From: Serendipita indica DSM 11827
Lineage: Eukaryota; Basidiomycota; Agaricomycetes; Sebacinales; Serendipitaceae
Assembly: GCA_910890315.1 (NCBI GenBank)
Contig: CAJVGD010000001.1
Coordinates: 1,550,001 to 1,614,000 of the forward strand
DNA: 64,000 bases
Direction: 5' to 3'
This document shows positions 1 to 11,164 of the stretch, piece by piece. The translations under genes were made by a program, and so were the position numbers. The number at the start of each line of letters is the position of its first letter. The first letter of the stretch is position 1. Below the pieces are notes generated by a model. The model was given only the letters and a program-made list of their open reading frames with translations. It was not told where the DNA came from and made no database searches.

Positions 1-186
1 CCAAAGCTATCCGACGGATGTGCTTACCGCAGAGTATCAGAAGTATATGGATTATGAAAAGGCACTGAAATCGAGTAAGCTGAGTGTCCCAATCTTATCC
101 AGCAACTATGACATCGTGAGCCAGTTTATTTTCTACGACTTGACACTGATTTGCTTCAGAAGCTCAACGGCACCTTCAAACTATGA
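1..186 (+). CDS. Metacaspase-like protein, 3' end only (cut by left edge)
   Basis: Only the C-terminal tail is inside the window. The open frame ends in a motif reading VPILSSNYDI. A clear intron follows (GTGAGC donor at about 115, TTCAG acceptor at 159), then a last exon of nine codons ending TFKL and TGA at 184-186. The same architecture, a [IV]LSS motif, an intron and an 8-9 codon final exon, closes the two complete metacaspase genes at 613 and 6040. This is why I assign the fragment to that family although its catalytic domain is not visible. It would be the first member of a tandem group on the plus strand. Reading through the intron gives a longer frame to 289, which I consider unspliced read-through. 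What is seen is the tail similarity; the peptidase identity is inferred. Confidence 0.6.
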
Positions 187-464
187 CAATTATCATTATT
201 TCGAGCACCTCGACGCTATGTACGGTGTATTGTATACTGTATCACAAACTCATTCCCTCTGGCAATCTGTTTACGAGAAAGGCTTATGATGTGGGAGTAT
301 GTATTCAGTGATGTCCATGGCATCATGCAATTGATGCCGTTGGGCAAGCTGGTAGATTGTCCACCATCATAGAAGAGGCTTCTGGCCGCGGCACAATTCG
401 AAAGGACTGTGGCTCAACTATCACGCCGTTGAATAAACGCGATAATTATCGACGGGCTTCTGCG

Positions 465-517
465 TGATTGGCTGCTCGGGCTGACCGTTAGGCAGCGCCC
501 TCGCTCATGATTGGCTG
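465..517. promoter_or_regulatory. Pair of CCAAT boxes upstream of metacaspase A
   Basis: The 10-mer TGATTGGCTG occurs twice, at 465-474 and 508-517. Its complement contains CCAATCA, the consensus of the HAP/NF-Y complex. The copies lie about 140 and 100 bp before the ATG at 613, a normal distance for a fungal promoter. The rest of 187-612 shows no coding signal. Function is inferred from position and consensus only. Confidence 0.45.
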
Positions 518-612
518 AGAACCCAGCCCATATGCCATGGTGTGCCGTACTCAACCAGCTTTGGGCACCTCATAGACGCTGAGGGTTGCTCTCAACCTCG
601 TCCTCGCCCTGC

Positions 613-2609
613 ATGCCCTCTTTAACCGAACGACATTCTGCCGCTCAAAATGACAGCACTGCGCACCGTAGGAGTATCAGTATTCCTTACAAACCAGAAA
701 CTCGACGAACAAAGGCACTTTTGGTACGTCTCCACACGCGCTTGGGCGACTGGCTGACGAGACCCATAGATTGGCATTGGGTATAAGCGTAAAACTCCCC
801 CCGGACCGCAGAGAGCTGCAACTTCTAGTACTGCGTGTACAGATCTCAGTGAAATCTCCACCCAACCGTCGATATTGTCAGCCACCTCCTATGCTCCGAC
901 CCTGGCGTCGACTTCCACTGCGCATGCAAGCGACATATCAGGCTGGGGGGCGCTAGAAGGGCCTTGGGGGATATTAAACGCGTCAAGTCCTTCATGGATG
1001 GTCTGTCGATTTGTTGATGAGTTTACCGGTGCTGACGCTTCTCGAAGAGAGATGGCGGTACACTGACGTACATATGATATCTGATGAAAACGAAGCGCTC
1101 GAATGTTCTCGAGAAAACATTGTAAGTCACCTGTATAGGTCGCTCGAACTCGCTAACACTCCGTAGCTCAAGGAGCTAGAGTGGCTAGTTCAAGGCGCTG
1201 AAAAGGGCCACCGCCTCTTCCTTTACTGTAGGTTACTGTAAGAACCATTATTTGTAACCGACGCGTCATCAGACTCTGGACATGGATTCCAGCGTCCTAC
1301 ACGAAGCCCTACAGAGGATGATCACATGGATGAAGGTGAGTCGAGCCAGCTTACACCATTCAACCATTTAATTGTGATAGGGATGGTCCCTAGGGATTGC
1401 CTGCGACCAGCGCTCCGAAACGGCAAGGTCACGAAACCCTGCCCGATTGATTGCTTGTGCCCACCCGGAGCGAACTATTGCTGGAAGCGAACATATCAGG
1501 GGATGATCCGAGACAATGAGCTCTACAATATATTGGTCAAGAATTTGAATGGGGCGAACCTGCTGGTAAGCCTGTTGTCATCGTTCCAACTCGGCCGACC
1601 ATTCTAGGCAATTTTCGACTGCTGCCACTCTGGAACCATATTAGACTTGGGTTTCGAGTATACACATACAAGTGACCAGAAGGCAGAGGTCAAAAGGAAA
1701 AGTTTCCGCCGACAAAAACCGTGGCCGGTTGAGGGCACAGAGAACAAGCTTTCACCCAACAGTACTTATTCTCGCGTTCTGAGCGCTAGCTTAAGCGCTG
1801 TTTCGCTGGTACTTGATGGAACCGGTAAGCCAGATGGCCCCTCACGCCCAAGTATCGCTCTCTCGACTGGGACCACGAGGATACTGGATGGTCCAGTCTA
1901 TGAAACGCCTATCGAGGTTTATCCCCCTAAGGACCCTTGTCAGGATGATCAGGAAAGGATCAGCCAGGCTGTTTGCGATAGTTTCAGGGAGTACCAGAGG
2001 CCAAGCACTGGTGGTAAAGTGGTAAGTCAATCTTCGCGACTATAGATTCTGGCTGAACTACTGCAAGTTGACAATCTCTGCCTGCTTTGACGATCAATCA
2101 GTGTGGGAGGTGAAGACCTTCTCTACGCACAATAGAGCGTTCCTTAGTGTAGGGTTACTTACGCATGTCAGTACCTTCATGACTCTAGAATACCAACCTA
2201 ACGGCACTGTAGGCATTTCTCCACGCATTCGAAGAAAAAGACACCCTCACACGACGCCAATTGATTAAACGCATGACGTCCGTACTACTTTCCTTTCCAT
2301 GAAGTTTTCAGGCTGATCCGAACCCAGAGAGATTATGAAAGAGCAATTTTACGTGCGAAGAAAGTTACTAGACCAAACGCAACGCCAATATCTGGACAGT
2401 CATTCCCGTACTCTGATTCCCCCCGTATTTGATGACCCGGACAACTCGACCGAAGATTATTTTCAGTTTATGGAACGCGGGGAAGAGCTCAAGAATAGTC
2501 GACCTAGTATCCCAGTACTTTCCAGCACGCACTCCCTTGTACGGATTTGTTCCCTGCAATTCCCCCGACTGACGTAGAACAGGATATGGACGCGCTTTTC
2601 AAATTATAA
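613..2609 (+). CDS. Metacaspase-like cysteine peptidase (paralogue A)
   Basis: Caspase-fold (C14-type) peptidase, expected to cleave after Arg/Lys and act in regulated cell death or proteostasis. The catalytic His lies in YSGHGFQRPTR (about 1270-1300, across an intron). The catalytic Cys lies in IFDCCHSGT (1611-1637), and TYQGMIRDNEL is the family block between them. Translation starts at the ATG at 613; the open frame upstream has no earlier ATG. Verified introns include 720-770, one ending at 1167 before LKELEWL, one just before the catalytic Cys (ending about 1608), and 2278-2327 (50 nt, phase 2). The last intron precedes an eight-codon exon reading DMDALFKL. Intron positions before the catalytic Cys and near the C-terminus match paralogue B. 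A Ser/Thr-rich insert near the N-terminus is absent from B. The exact splice structure at about 1330-1440 is uncertain. Confidence 0.8.
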
Positions 2610-2807
2610 AGTATACTCATAGCGCCATAGCGTCAGGATAATGTACTTTGTCAAGACCCTCTTAATGCTCAAGTCAGCTGGATCAAGTCTAGGCTACAAA
2701 TGCCAACGGCACTACAACAGGCTATCCGACGAGCAGCGAATACCGAGTCTGGAAAACGAGACAGGGATGAAAAGGACGAACGACGATTTATGGATGCAAT
2801 ACCAAAC

Positions 2808-4200
2808 TCAAACTGACACCGAAGCCAATGCCTCGTTCACCTTGTTGATCATTTCTCGACGATACGCTTTGTTCGCCTGTGCGAGCACGACACCACGACG
2901 GAAGCTGAGCCTGGCATGCTCGGCAGCGAGGCGACGGTTAATCTCTGCTTGTGGCGTATCTCTTCCTCTGAGCCACAAGCATGCGCGCTCGGGACCTTCG
3001 AGATGGAAGAGGTCGTGGTAATGGCGCCCTCTTGTCACAGCACGGTCTGCCATGGCTTCAATTGTTTCACCGTGGGCGTTGGCGAGGTGAACCTGCTGAG
3101 CAAACAGCACGGCTTGTGGACAGTGGCGTATCAAGAGCTTTGCCTCTGCGCTTTGAGGAGCGGAAACGGTGCAAACGATCCTGAAGGCAAATTCGCTAAC
3201 AGTCTTGTTGGAGAGGCCGAGGAGGCCAACAGGAACGTCGCGTGTGGCATGTAGGGCGAGAAATTGCGACGAGAAGGTGGTGTTTGGCGGGGATGGCATG
3301 CTTGGAATGGGTTGGGTGTTCAAAAGAGTGTGAGTGGCGTGGTCGACTGGGGTCACAGCTTCAGGATCCTCTGTTACGTTAGTGAGAAGAAGGGTGTGAG
3401 CATTCTGTATATACAGCGATGGAGAGCATACCCTTGCTTTGAGGCGTGGTCTGATATTGCTCATCATTCTCGCGATCAATGAGCGGCAGAGCGGCGTTCT
3501 GAATGGCTCGAGAGACGAGCTCAAACTGGTACAGAGCATTCTCTGGGAAATAAACTTGGTTAATCGGGCATTGGTAATGGTGGGAGGCACGTACTGCAAG
3601 ATACTTGGCCATGTGAGCAGATACACATGTTTCAGTGAGGAATTTCAACTTACACATGTTATATAACTTGCTCGGGAGAGTATACGACACTTTGTGAATT
3701 TGCCGAACAAAGTGGCAAACGGCAACGAGGGAACCAGAGAGTTGTAATCGACAAGGGATGTGCGGTAACTTTCTGCTTGGACTTGATAGGGGGCGAAACC
3801 GCTACAGACTCTACAGGAGCAAGTGGCTACGAACAAGGCTGGGTTCAAGAAGCGAGGCGAAATATACCATCATATCATTAGGCATACCAAACACACCGTC
3901 CGTGTTCGTACTTTGGAAGATTTCTTGAATGGTGGATTGGCAGCCGGGTTTGGTGAACGCTCGGTGGTGTCAACAACTCTGGACCTGACTCCTTCCAGCT
4001 TGGCTAGGCTTTGCGTACTTGGCTTCCCGGAATCTCAACCAGCAAGATTGATGGAGTGCATCTGATACTTCGGACTGTACATGTGCAGCATCCGCATACC
4101 AAGACCATTTGCTCTCCGTTTCAGCCTCGTTCCCAAGAAATCGGGACACATGTGACGTATCAAAGGTACTAGTACGTGAGATTAAACGATTCATAATCAT
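2808..4200 (-). CDS. Hypothetical protein, divergent from the DUF6535 gene
   Basis: I do not recognise this protein. It starts at a real ATG (4198-4200 on the plus strand) and can be followed through about five exons to a TGA at 2808. Segments that join in phase are: the first exon to about 3990, an exon containing QSTNTDGVF, an exon with the Cys cluster ATCSCRVC (about 3820), an exon with CPINQVYFPEN, and a long last exon from about 3370. The intron at about 3371-3431 has a good GTATGC donor and a CTAAC branch point. The last exon encodes a charged, probably helical region with PERACLWLRGRD and a C-terminal KAYRREMINK. There is no signal peptide or membrane segment. Its start codon is only 99 bp from that of the next gene, so the two may share a promoter. 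Confidence 0.5.
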
Positions 4201-4254
4201 TTCGCCAAGGCGACCTCCATCGGCTTGACCACCAGCAACTTGGCGTCTTACGCT

Positions 4255-4260
4255 TATAAA
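4255..4260 (+). promoter_or_regulatory. TATA box between two divergent genes
   Basis: TATAAA, 40 bp before the ATG at 4300, within the 99-bp spacer between two divergent start codons. The frame of the downstream gene is open upstream of 4300 but has no ATG there. The TATA position would give a very short 5' leader. Confidence 0.4.
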
Positions 4261-4299
4261 AAGAGGGTGCGCTCTTGCTCTATCTTCGGTCCTTCACTC

Positions 4300-5548
4300 A
4301 TGCAGAGTCCAAATATAGGCAAATCACGCAAGGCAGAAGATAATGACTGCCTCTCAAGAGAATACCTCGCTGTTGCTACCACCGCCGCGGACGATGGGGT
4401 CCGAGAACAAGTCAGAAGCACTCTGGCAGCTGTCTTAATCTATGTAAGTCCACATTAGTCACAATTTCAAATGACTTATGCCCCTATAGTCTGCAATACT
4501 TACTGCAGTCGTCACGCCGGTATTCATGGAATGCCTCAAATCCCTCAGCACTGCCGATAAAGAGAATGCGGACTTCGCGCACGTTGGTCACTGGATTGTT
4601 GGATCAGTGGGATCAAACTACACCAATGTTCTCTTTCCTGATCATTGGCTCGTCTGGGTCAATATCGGTCTTCTGACGTCTATGGCATCCAGTATCGTCT
4701 CGGCTATAGGAGCATTTCTACTCACCAGACGCTCCCGTTTACTCAATGTGGGAATCAGCCTCGAAGACCAGGCCATTTATCAGTTTCATCGTTCCACCAG
4801 GCATACCCTCGACTCAATTCATGTCGCCACCAAGATACTTCCCTCTCTTCTCATTTTCGCCACTCTCAACTTCCTACTTGCAATCATCACATGGGAAATT
4901 TGCACGAGCGGATTAATCGTTTTATGCTGGCCATTGATATTCCTCTTCCTCTTCTTTGTTATCCTTCCATTACTCGGGAAACTCTTCACCAAGACTAAAG
5001 AAGCCTTTCAAGGCAGGTTTATTTCACAATGCATTCGCCAAGCAAGACGTGATCACGAAGATATTGCAAGGAGGAAAATGTACGAGGTCGTCCTCGCCTC
5101 TATCTGCCGTGATGTCATCCACTTCACACCACATAGGCGTATAATTACCGCACTGCGCATCGCTCGTTCCAGCGACTTCGATACCCAAGAGACCAACTCG
5201 CATTGGTCCGAAATCTTCTCCGCCGTGAGGCGAAGATTCGACCGCAAGACTCAACCGTCACATTATTCAGACGAGGATATTGCTCTCCTTGAACAAATTT
5301 TGCAATCATATTTACTCAACAGGCCCTCCCCAATACACCAAGCCTTTCTTCCATACTTCCATCATTTACCGACGGACAACGTCGTCTCTAACGATGCGAT
5401 TCCTGCCATTGTGCATACCCTTTTGGATGAGCGGTCAAAGGATTCGATTCCTCCTACGTACGAGGCGACCGCAGCCCTCGGGTCGGCTGAGAGAGAACAG
5501 GAAGATAACATCGACGCAAGAAACGGGTCAAATAGTGACCAGAGATGA
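4300..5548 (+). CDS. DUF6535-like multi-pass membrane protein
   Basis: Predicted membrane protein of about 390 residues with two exons. Exon 1 starts at the ATG at 4300 and ends with LAAVLIY. A 48-nt intron (GTAAGT donor about 4445, CCCTATAG acceptor about 4490) leads in phase into SAILTAVVTPVFMECL. Four hydrophobic segments are visible: the one spanning the intron, WVNIGLLTSMASSIVSAIG (about 4660-4720), ILPSLLIFATLNFLLAI (about 4840-4890), and a strongly hydrophobic stretch rich in Leu and Phe (about 4905-4980). This order, and the WVN-type second segment followed by a basic TRRSR turn, resemble DUF6535, a family expanded in Agaricomycetes with no known function. The C-terminal half is soluble, charged and rich in Arg. 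Family assignment is by pattern only. Confidence 0.6.
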
Positions 5549-6039
5549 CAGCATAGAGTTAAGCAGGTGCAAAATCCTGTATATACCGACCAAATTTTAT
5601 CATTCTCTCCGTTTTCAGAACGCGGTGCTGCATCATAGCCAAGGGATTTCCACTTAGATGACTGGCCTTGTGGTTACTGCATGTACTCCCCGCCCGATTT
5701 CCGACGTAGGACTCACTTCCACCTCGGGGTACCAACCACTGATGTAGTACGCGCTTCGGCCTGGTTAATATACAGTCTAGGTGCGTCTGGACATCAGTTG
5801 CAGTGAGTCTGTCCCAGAGTCATGGTCATACGATGACTACCTCAGCAACCTGGTTGGCTCCTTCGGGCGCCTGTTCCTGCTGGCTGACAGCCTCAGTAAT
5901 GAACCCGCCAGGTTTGCGCCTTCCAATTCGACGGGCCACCAGAAATAAAACCGCCAGTGTCTGTCACCATAAACTTCAAGTTTTCTTTTCCTTCCAACCT
6001 TTTCTTCACCCCTCCGGCTAGGGACAACGTACTTGCAAA
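5549..6039. other. Intergenic region, nothing recognised
   Basis: About 490 bp between the DUF6535-like gene and metacaspase B. Short open stretches occur but none has an ATG, splice sites and a recognisable product. It must hold the terminator of one gene and the promoter of the next. Confidence 0.5.
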
Positions 6040-7697
6040 ATGAATACCACGCGCAGATCCAAGGCTCTCATTGTGAGAATTTGGGCTATATTAGGTCACG
6101 GTATTAACTGGCGTTGGTAGATTGGCATTTCTTACCAGAAGCCGAATGCACCCCCTTCGTCAAATAGATGGGAAGAGCTCGATGGAACAGTGGATGATGC
6201 AGAGCGAATGCGTTCCTTTCTTCGAAGTAGATTTACGCCTATCCCGTATCTTGATAGCATGCTAACGCATTTCTAAGACAAGCTTCATTACAACGAGGTA
6301 GTTGCCATTACCGATAAGACGAATTCTGCTGAAGTATCTCGACGGAATATTGTAAGTGCCCATCTTGCGCCTATATGACATGTGGTTTGACATTCATTTA
6401 GCTTGCAAAACTTAATTGGTTAGTCGAAGGTGCACGAGAGGGAGACATATTGTTCTTGCACTGTAAGTAACTCACAAAATTAATGTGTATCGATGGAATC
6501 TTAACAAGTTTTATAGACTCCGGTCACGGATGGCAGCGTCCAACAAGAAGACGCACTGAAGAAGACGGCCTTGACGAAAGTATGTCCATAATTTCCAAGT
6601 TTATTTAATCAACTGACTTGTTCACAGCCATTGTACCCGCGGATTGCCCATGCCCCGCTAAGCGACAGTCTGTGGACGAGACGATCCCAGAGTGCCATCT
6701 CAACTGCTCATGTGCGCCAGATGACCCACGATGCTGGCAGTCGGCCTACCGCGGGATGATTCGTGACAATGAGTTGCGCGACATTCTTGTGAAGCCTCTT
6801 GTACAAGGCGTACGTCTGGTGGTAGGTTTTTCATCGGCACATGCACATGCACCTCTCATATCATCCTAATCATTCGTAGACTCTGTTTGATAGCTGCCAC
6901 TCAGGGTCAATCCTCGACTTGCGGTACCACTATCTTCCACGTGGGGCTGTACGACCCATGTTCTCACCGAAAGGCTTGACGACGATCCCACCTGAGCTAC
7001 GAGATTTGGCAAAACCTCAGTCGAGACTCGAGAAGTTCCGGGACCTACTCCACAGAGAGTCGTCACCTTGCGCTTTGGGTGAAGCCTTGGGCAAGTCTGC
7101 TGAGATGGCCTTCGGACACGGTATATCTTCCGCATCTGTGTAAGTCACTCCTGTTTGAAGAATAGCGCTAATACCCTGCTGATACCCCACAGCCGAATGT
7201 TTGATGATCATATGCACGCAATGCGGAACGAGTCGCAGAGGGGTGTGGCGGTAAGTTCGCCACAATGGACACACCGAGATACTGAACCCCTCTTAGGTAT
7301 CGCTGTCCGCATGCATCGATCACGATGCCGTGTTTGAACTCGAAGGTAGTAGGGGGATGCTAACAACGGTACGTGGTCTCCCACTATGGCGGAAGATTGT
7401 ACTCATATTTCGCTCTAGTTCTTCCTGGACTCGATGAAAAAACACAAGTTCAAAGTCCGTGCCGAGGTCTTGATCGACGAAATGTAGTATGTACAGTATG
7501 GTTAGCCCTTCGCTCTCCAACTCATTCTATCACAGTCCTCGCTTCCATTCTGAATGGGAGAGAAACTGGTCAGATAGGCTAAAGTCATCTCCCTATCCCG
7601 TTTTGTCCAGTAATCAACTACTGGTCCGTCTTTCTCCAATCTTTGAGGGTTCATTACTAAGTTCCCTTAGGATTTGAGTTCAATTTTTCTAGTTTGA
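6040..7697 (+). CDS. Metacaspase-like cysteine peptidase (paralogue B)
   Basis: Second complete metacaspase-like gene. It starts at the ATG at 6040; exon 1 codes only for MNTTRRSKALI before an intron (GTGAGA to GTAG at 6120), after which IGISYQK begins the caspase fold. The catalytic His is in YSGHGWQRPTR (about 6515-6545, codon split by an intron). The catalytic Cys is in TLFDSCHSGS (6881-6910), with YRGMIRDNEL before it. Further exons carry SLSACIDHDAVFEL (about 7300) and FFLDSMKKHKFKVRAE. The tail reads PVLSSNQLL, an intron with a GTCCGT donor, then DLSSIFLV and TGA at 7695-7697. There are about eleven exons. The introns directly before the catalytic Cys and before the last exon sit where they do in paralogue A, so the two arose by duplication. 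The N-terminal Ser/Thr insert of A is missing here. Confidence 0.82.
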
Positions 7698-7938
7698 AGC
7701 TCGCCAACATCATTTATTCCGATAGTTTGGTCGATTACAAGTAGAACCAGGAGTCCACAGTTTATTCTTCATTCAAACTTATCAAGTTACGATCATTGTA
7801 CTATTATCTATCGATTTAGTGTCGCAGAGCGCAATGTAACGATTAGAAAAAGGCGTTGGTGTTTTCAGCATAAAAACGATACATGAATTCATGGTCACAG
7901 TAATCTTAACTAGTGAAGCACAGAACACATATTAGAGC

Positions 7939-10900
7939 TTACTTAGCGAACCCAATAGATAAAAAGCTGGAGTCTGCAGCCGTTGGCTCTGCTCCTGGTG
8001 TCAAGATGGACGAATCTGCATACGGAGTATCCTTCCGGATGTCAGCGCTCAAAGCGAATAGAATCTCTTGAACTTACAGGAGCAAAGGTACTCCGCTCAT
8101 TCTTGGCGCCGTTTACGAACACGCCCAGTGGATCCTGCGCTGTGTCCATTGCGTAGTGATGACCATTAGAACTTCCAATAGACGAAGCGGGAGAGTGAAG
8201 AGTCTGCTGAATGGGAAGTTGTTGGTGATGGATTACACTAGAATAGACCTGTTGCATCCATTTTGCCTGCTCAAAAGCCTCTTCGTACGCAAAAGAGTAT
8301 TGCTCGAGGCCTTTAATGCAGGTTTTGACTTCGGGTTTGCCATTTCGTGCGAGGAACATCCCTGCTGCGTAGGTACTGAAGTGGAGGATATTGGGATCGA
8401 GTCGTAGATAACCATTCGAGGTCAACACGCTTGTCTGCACCATGGTAAATGGAAAGGTTTAAAATTTGGAAAATGACCGCACCAGACCGGCAATACGGAG
8501 AGCGCCTTGTAATGCCTCCTCAAATACCTGCCTTTCCAAGTCTCGCATAACCTCGTACGATAGTTGGCCTTCCTTGGCTTCTCGAACTTGGAATTCTTCG
8601 AGTGCAGAGTGCAAGATGACCCACATGACATGATATTGGGCATCACAAGTGCCTGAGAAACGTGAGTCATGGCCAATAGCAGTAATAAACATCCTTCACA
8701 GGCAGAGACGGCGGCGACGAAATCCCAGTCCGCTTGAAAATTATTGGGGACGCCAACAATGTTAAGATACTTTTCCTTCCATTCTCTGAGCGACTTCATG
8801 GCAGTCTCTAGAACGCGTAGGGGTATCCCGCTCGTGGTGACGTCTGGGCGGGAGAGATTGCGTGCAAGATGCCGAGCTATGTCTGCCATATGGAGAGAGG
8901 ATATCCAACTTTGCTAATTTGAGAGGTTCAGTATCGTGTCTGTCAATGAAACGTTCTCACCATGCTCTAAACAATGTCAGAAGAGAAGTGGTGTGGCGGA
9001 AGCGTAAACTCACCTCTGGCGATGCAAGCTGACTATCATGTGGCAGAAACCCTGGGTCACCCATGAAACTAAAGTCATAGTCATCGTCCTCTCTATCATA
9101 AATGAGCACACGTTTCGAGTTTGAATGCTCGCTCACATGACAGGTTTTTTCTGCGACCAAGTCAGCAAGGTTGGCTATCCCAAATCGACAAGCACTCACT
9201 CTCCAATATACCGACGCATAGGCATCTGCGATACAAGCTTGAAACCAAGCGTATGTCATCCTTCCTCGAGTCTGTTCATCTAATTCGATTAACCGCGCCT
9301 TGCGATTCATCTAGGTACTTTCTTTAGCCGGACAAGCGAGGAACACGCCTCGGTGACCTCACCCCGAGCTCGAACAGGTGCCGAATGCCACAATTGAGCC
9401 AGAAGCCCCTAAATCCTGTGCAGATTTGTAAGAAATGATCGGCTGACCCTGTGCACTGCCAGCTCACCATCGGGATCAGAAGGATTGTCTAGAACCATTG
9501 TTAGCGCCAGATAATTAATGAGATTTTTGATGCGCACGGCTCTGGAGCGGCTCCAAAAGGAGCGCACTGATCGCGTTGTCAACTGATGGTAGTCGATGAA
9601 TTTTCTCGCCTTCGGCAGCTTCCCGCGCGCGCTTAGTGAGAATGCGACATATCCTGCTTCTTCCAGAGTTGACAGAGCGATCCATCACGAGCAGAGGGTG
9701 CTCGGAGAAGCGGGAACCCCATGCTATCACGGTCGCGAGGAGGGCGGCAGGCAAGGGCAGAATCGTTGGGTCTAACGCGGTCTCCGGATAGAGGTAAGCC
9801 TTCAATCGGGTCCGAAATTCTGCCGGATCTAGCAAGGGCATGCGGCTGTGGCCTAAGTTTGATGTTTGAATCTTGGCAAGTGTGGTCCACGGAACCGGGC
9901 TTACATATCTGAAAGTAGACTTCTACGAGGTCGTTTGCGAACCTGAAATGTACACATGGCGTGAGATGAAGCACGAGTGACGGGTGGAACTGGACAAGCT
10001 CACTCAGTCCGAAAGTCATCTGGTTGCAGATGCTGTTTCAAGTCTGTCCAATCGGCATCCGTAGGTCGGGCGACTGCGATTCTAGAGCGTATCATGAAAC
10101 TGCGGTACCCAACCGAGTCTGCACCTCCCACGAACGGCGGGACCGCCACGCCATCATCCGGCGGAGAGAAGAGCCAATCAATGAGCTGCAGGGTCTGGTT
10201 CGTACGCGTGCGTGTCGTGCCAAAGAGCGCTTGATCCGGCGTATAGTGTGATTTAGAGTCGGGCTGAGAATGGGATTGCCTGCGAGTGGCCGTCCCGAGG
10301 GGTGTGTAACCACTTTGGAGTTTGGGGAGTGCGCTGTGTAACAGTGATCAGAGACGGCTCAATGTGGCCGCATGGCTGCACTGACTCCTGTGGGGACACT
10401 TTCGAACGTCGAGAACCGACAGCCCTGCGCTTTTCGCTGGTGATTTGCTGGATCAAATGGCTAATGACCGGTGATGAATTAGAAGTCTGGACCAAGTGAT
10501 TGATAACTCACAGGCACTCTGACCCCTTCAAGATACAGTGCTACAAGTGTTTCAACCACGAGAATCGTTAGACCGCTGCCCTGAGTGATGTATCACGAAA
10601 CAGAGACGGTACCTGGCACTGCGGGCGGCGGCGGTCAGTAAACATTGATTGCAAAATGCGATAAATTTCACCTTTGACTGTCCTGGGACTTGGAGACACT
10701 TGACCTTGCGGGCCCTAAGAATCCAAAGTCAGTCCGGGTTTTGTCATCGATTGCAGGACGCGACCGCTCGGGTCCGAGAGCAGCGGCTATGTGCAAAGGA
10801 GCCGGCGATGTCGAGGACGTCGAGGACATGGAGGGGTGAAAGAGCTCACCTGCATGCGTCACATGCAACATTTTGCTTGCGAGTGGGTGCGCTCGAAGGT

Positions 10901-10977
10901 GCGAGTTGGGTGCTGCCCAGTACGTCTGAGGGAGGTGTCGTCGTCGAATTGTCACTCGGCTGGCGTTTTATATCCAT
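7939..10977 (-). CDS. Zn2Cys6 fungal-specific transcription factor
   Basis: Starts at the ATG at 10977 (MDIKRQPSD). Splicing gives a canonical zinc cluster, CDACRARKVKC, eight residues, then CQHC, six residues, C: C-x2-C-x6-C-x8-C-x2-C-x6-C. The cluster is spread over four exons, one of only 6 nt (10613-10618). Downstream, FANDLVEVYFQI (about 9930) and the segment beginning MPLLDPAEF (about 9840) are typical of the fungal transcription-factor middle homology region (dimerisation/regulatory domain). Later exons are near 9300, 8880 and 8440, each rich in Leu and Ala helices. The last intron (GTAAGT donor to CGGAAG acceptor near 8042) joins in phase to DTPYADSSIL and ends in SIGFAK and TAA at 7939. 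It should bind CGG-type half sites as a dimer in the nucleus; the target pathway is unknown. Exon limits between 8900 and 9900 are approximate. Confidence 0.8.
10613..10618 (-). other. 6-nt micro-exon encoding a zinc ligand
   Basis: On the minus strand TGCCAG is flanked by CCGCAG on its left and GTACCG on its right. Including it joins QSK and HCILKGSEC in phase and restores the fourth Cys of the Zn2Cys6 cluster. Skipping it also keeps the frame but leaves only five of the six ligands. Confidence 0.65.
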
Positions 10978-11164
10978 ATTTTGCTGATTATTTGCGTTCT
11001 AGGTCTCTTATAGACTCCAGCGAGCCGTCAGAGAGGCGCCAGCGCGTTGAGGGAATCGGCGGTACCGAAGGGTTGGGAGCAAGTTCTGACTGCCACCAAA
11101 ATCTCAATAAATACATAGGGGCAAGGGCGTATATTTGCTACATGAAAAGGGAGTATACAACAAT

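Noticed and set aside
2641-2820. 58-codon plus-strand stretch containing WIKSRLQMPTALQQAI
   Set aside because: It lies after the metacaspase A stop. It would need a 26-nt intron to connect and has no family match. Probably 3' UTR.
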